A stretch of DNA of 34,310 nt from assembly GCF_010500955.1 (NCBI RefSeq), contig NZ_QVMJ01000014.1:220428-254737 (forward strand). Direction: 5' to 3'. This DNA comes from Bacteroides sp. 519 (GTDB lineage Bacteria; Bacteroidota; Bacteroidia; Bacteroidales; Bacteroidaceae). The notes under the pieces were generated by a model, which searched no databases, had not been told where the DNA came from, and saw only the letters and a program-made list of their open reading frames with translations. Position 1 is the stretch's first letter. Each line of letters opens with the position of its first letter. The position numbers were made by a program, and so were the translations under genes. Shown here piece by piece: positions 32,377-34,310 of the stretch.

Positions 32377-34134
32377 TTAGTATTTTACAAACTTTTCTTG
32401 TATTGTATTACCGTTGCTGATAACTACATATTTGAATTCGTAAGTGCCCGATGCCAATGAACTAACATCAACGGTATTAGTAACATAGCGTGTTACTTCT
32501 ATTTTCTTTTGCAATACAATTATTCCCATGTGGTTGCGGATTGTTAGTTCAACATTTCCGGCATGTTCGTTATTAGTCTTAAATGATAGTTTACCATCAG
32601 TTATTATATTGGTTTCTAATATAAATGGTTCAATAACAGGAGGCTCTTCATATAAGGCAGCATAGGCATTAACGCAGCCGGTTCCCAGTTTTCCTACATA
32701 ATCAGGATTATAAGAATCTATCTCATAGGCGGATGTAAGTAGAATTTCTGTCAACTGTTCGGCTGTGAATCCGGGTTTACCTACTCCGTACTTCTGAATA
32801 ACCAGAGCGGCTACGCCCGATACATGCGGACAAGCCATTGAGGCACCCGACATTAGCGAATAATAATCGTACATAGTTGTTGCAGTACTAAGTATACCTC
32901 CACCATGGTCCTGAATACCTCCAGGTGCAGATATATCTACATAACTACCATAATCGGAGTATGGAGCTTTCTTGAAGTCTGGCCCCATGGCAGCAACTCC
33001 CATCACTTTTTCATAATCGGCAGGTGCCGAACTGATAGGGTTGGAAGAGTTCTTATTATTTACAGCGAAAAGAACAATACCACCTTTCATGGGGCTGTTT
33101 GGTAGCTGATTGCCATCATCGTCGCATCCGGCATATTTCACAAAATAATCAATGGCTTCTTTTATTGCGGGTTCATCAAAGCCACGTGTTTGGGGGTTGT
33201 CGACCGAAAAACCCCAGCTGTTCTGGCTTATAATGGCACCATTATCGGCTCCATATTTTATTGCAGCAGGAATAGTTGAAGCTTGCAATGTTCCTTTCAG
33301 TATCTGGCAGCACATAAGTCTTACCCCACTATTGGGAGTACCATTGCCGCCGGCAATTCCTGATACACCTATATTGTTGTTGTTCCGGGCAGCAATAATT
33401 CCGGCTACATGGGTGCCATGTCTGCTTGGATACATTACAGGCAAATTCTCTACAAAATTATATCCGTTGATGTCGTCAGGATAACCGTTGTTATCATCGT
33501 CTTCGTCATTGTTTGCTATTTCTCCGGGGTTGACCCAGATGTTTTCTTTCAGGTCCGGGTGGTCTGTATATACTCCTTCGTCCAGTACGGCAACAATTAC
33601 ATCCGGATGTCCGTTGTATTGTTCCCATACATCCATAAGGCGTATATCGGCTCCGGCAATCTGCCAGGATTCTTCACCTCTGTTTTCAAGTCCCCACTGC
33701 TCGGAGAATCGAGGATCGTTGAAAGGACTGGATGCTGCTTTAGAAACAATCTTTAAAACAGGAGACACTATTTCGATATTGTCCAACACAGCAACTTCTT
33801 CCAAAGCTCTTGTTGGTGCAACATCTTCCGAGAACCACACATCGTACCAAAGATGAAGCCCTTCGCGGCGGGTACGTCCTTCATACTTTCCGGCATGAGG
33901 GAAAGTACGTTCCATGTGTGTAATTTTAAAATTCCCAATACTTTGTACACTAACTCCTCTGGTGGTTGGTTCTTCTTTAAATTTAACGCGCATGCGCCCT
34001 TTTACAATTTCGTTTTCGGAGTATGTAAATTCGGAGGGATCATTTACCGGCTCATCTGTATATTCGGTGAGTGGTGAGTTCTGACATCCCACGATAAAAA
34101 GGATGCCCAGAAAGAATGAACTTACTTTTTTCAT
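32377..34134 (-). CDS. S8 subtilisin-like peptidase with lipoprotein signal and T9SS-type C-terminal domain
   Basis: A 585-residue protease starting at the ATG at 34134. An upstream in-frame ATG at 34170 overlaps the promoter. The N-terminal MKKVSSFFLGILFIVGCQNS has a lipobox with Cys17. Residues about 40-130 are a prodomain (NEIVKGRMRVKFKEEPTTRG). The catalytic domain spans about 140-495 with D185 (VAVLDEGVYTDHPDL), H239 (SRHGTHVAGIIA), oxyanion N305 (SQNSWG) and S432 (SGASMACPHVSGVAALV). NNDEDDDNNGYPDDINGYNF is the usual calcium-loop region. Residues about 508-585 match a type A T9SS sorting domain (LSFKTNNEHAGNVELTIRN, SSLASGTYEFKYVV, IQEKFVKY). A lipobox together with this tail is unusual. 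It is the first gene of the operon with the PorV-like gene. The substrate is unknown. Confidence 0.93.
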   Translation of the reverse strand: MKKVSSFFLGILFIVGCQNSPLTEYTDEPVNDPSEFTYSENEIVKGRMRVKFKEEPTTRGVSVQSIGNFKITHMERTFPHAGKYEGRTRREGLHLWYDVWFSEDVAPTRALEEVAVLDNIEIVSPVLKIVSKAASSPFNDPRFSEQWGLENRGEESWQIAGADIRLMDVWEQYNGHPDVIVAVLDEGVYTDHPDLKENIWVNPGEIANNDEDDDNNGYPDDINGYNFVENLPVMYPSRHGTHVAGIIAARNNNNIGVSGIAGGNGTPNSGVRLMCCQILKGTLQASTIPAAIKYGADNGAIISQNSWGFSVDNPQTRGFDEPAIKEAIDYFVKYAGCDDDGNQLPNSPMKGGIVLFAVNNKNSSNPISSAPADYEKVMGVAAMGPDFKKAPYSDYGSYVDISAPGGIQDHGGGILSTATTMYDYYSLMSGASMACPHVSGVAALVIQKYGVGKPGFTAEQLTEILLTSAYEIDSYNPDYVGKLGTGCVNAYAALYEEPPVIEPFILETNIITDGKLSFKTNNEHAGNVELTIRNHMGIIVLQKKIEVTRYVTNTVDVSSLASGTYEFKYVVISNGNTIQEKFVKY

Positions 34135-34166
34135 ATTAACGCTAAAGTTTATGATATAATAAAAAC

Positions 34167-34205
34167 ACATTTGTACAAATGTACATCATTTAGTTAAAAA
34201 ACAAA
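34167..34205 (-). promoter_or_regulatory. promoter of the peptidase/PorV-like operon with overlapping 16-bp palindrome
   Basis: On the minus strand there is TTTG (34202-34205), an 18-bp spacer, then TACATTTG (34176-34183). The -7 box overlaps the perfect palindrome ACATTTGTACAAATGT (34167-34182), a possible operator. Confidence 0.6.
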
Positions 34206-34232
34206 AGAGAGGGGGGTGAAAATAGAAAGTTA

Positions 34233-34278
34233 AGGGATTCATTGTATGCTATCCGCATGGTGAATCCCTTGGGATTCA
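34233..34278. repeat. small palindrome with CCGCATGG in its loop
   Basis: AGGGATTCA (34233-34241) pairs with TGAATCCCT (34261-34269), and the same right arm also forms TGAATCCC-TT-GGGATTCA (34261-34278). The 19-base loop contains CCGCATGG (34253-34260). Further repeat-like sequence (CCCCAGTGAAGGGCGAAGCCC, trimmed by the window edge) follows. Confidence 0.75.
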
Positions 34279-34310
34279 ATTTGAATAACCCCCAGTGAAG
34301 GGCGAAGCCC

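Overview
This window looks like chromosome from a Bacteroidales bacterium. The evidence is a SusC/SusD pair with an ECF sigma/FecR regulator, a fimbrillin operon with DUF3575 and DUF5119 partners, a subtilase with a type IX secretion (T9SS)-type tail beside a PorV-like protein, an OmpA-family protein, and repeated TAnnTTTG -7 promoter boxes with TTTG-like -33 boxes. T9SS plus fimbrillins points to the Porphyromonas/Tannerella/Parabacteroides/Dysgonomonas side of the order, but genus cannot be read from this sequence. No rRNA, tRNA, CRISPR array or intact transposase was seen.

Layout. 1-558: partial Rpn/PDDEXK-type gene (minus). 764-8917: a small sulfated-glycan-type locus (ECF sigma, FecR anti-sigma, SusC with STN domain, SusD, serine-type sulfatase). 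9054-10235: OmpA-family protein. 10545-13934 (minus): a Dna2-like nuclease-helicase, divergent from a small membrane protein (13985-14776). 14816-16760: a lipoprotein/beta-barrel pair. 16789-17382 (minus): Uma2-family protein. 17531-18811 (minus): enolase. 19120-20433: anaerobic C4-dicarboxylate transporter. 20759-22006 (minus): DUF2264 protein bracketed by two related palindromes. 22429-29221: fimbrillin operon of five genes, one encoding a fimbrillin fused to a leucine-rich-repeat domain. 29222-31392: a 2.2-kb tract made almost entirely of nested palindromes, holding one gene (hicB-like). 31393-34134 (minus): subtilase and PorV-like operon with its promoter and a 16-bp palindrome.

How it fits together. 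The sigma/FecR/SusC(STN) set is the usual trans-envelope circuit in which ligand uptake through SusC relieves FecR restraint on the sigma factor. SusD and the sulfatase supply surface binding and desulfation. The fimbrillin operon would build a surface pilus, with the LRR fusion a candidate tip or adhesin subunit. The PorV-like protein may serve export of the neighbouring protease.

The most unusual content is non-coding. Palindromes with unrelated arms share an apex octamer (CCGCATGG). Arm modules recur at different nesting depths, a GAAAC-N5-GTTTC array is itself globally palindromic, and a 125-134-bp direct repeat carrying a terminator flanks hicB. All calls are from reading the sequence; no database search was run.
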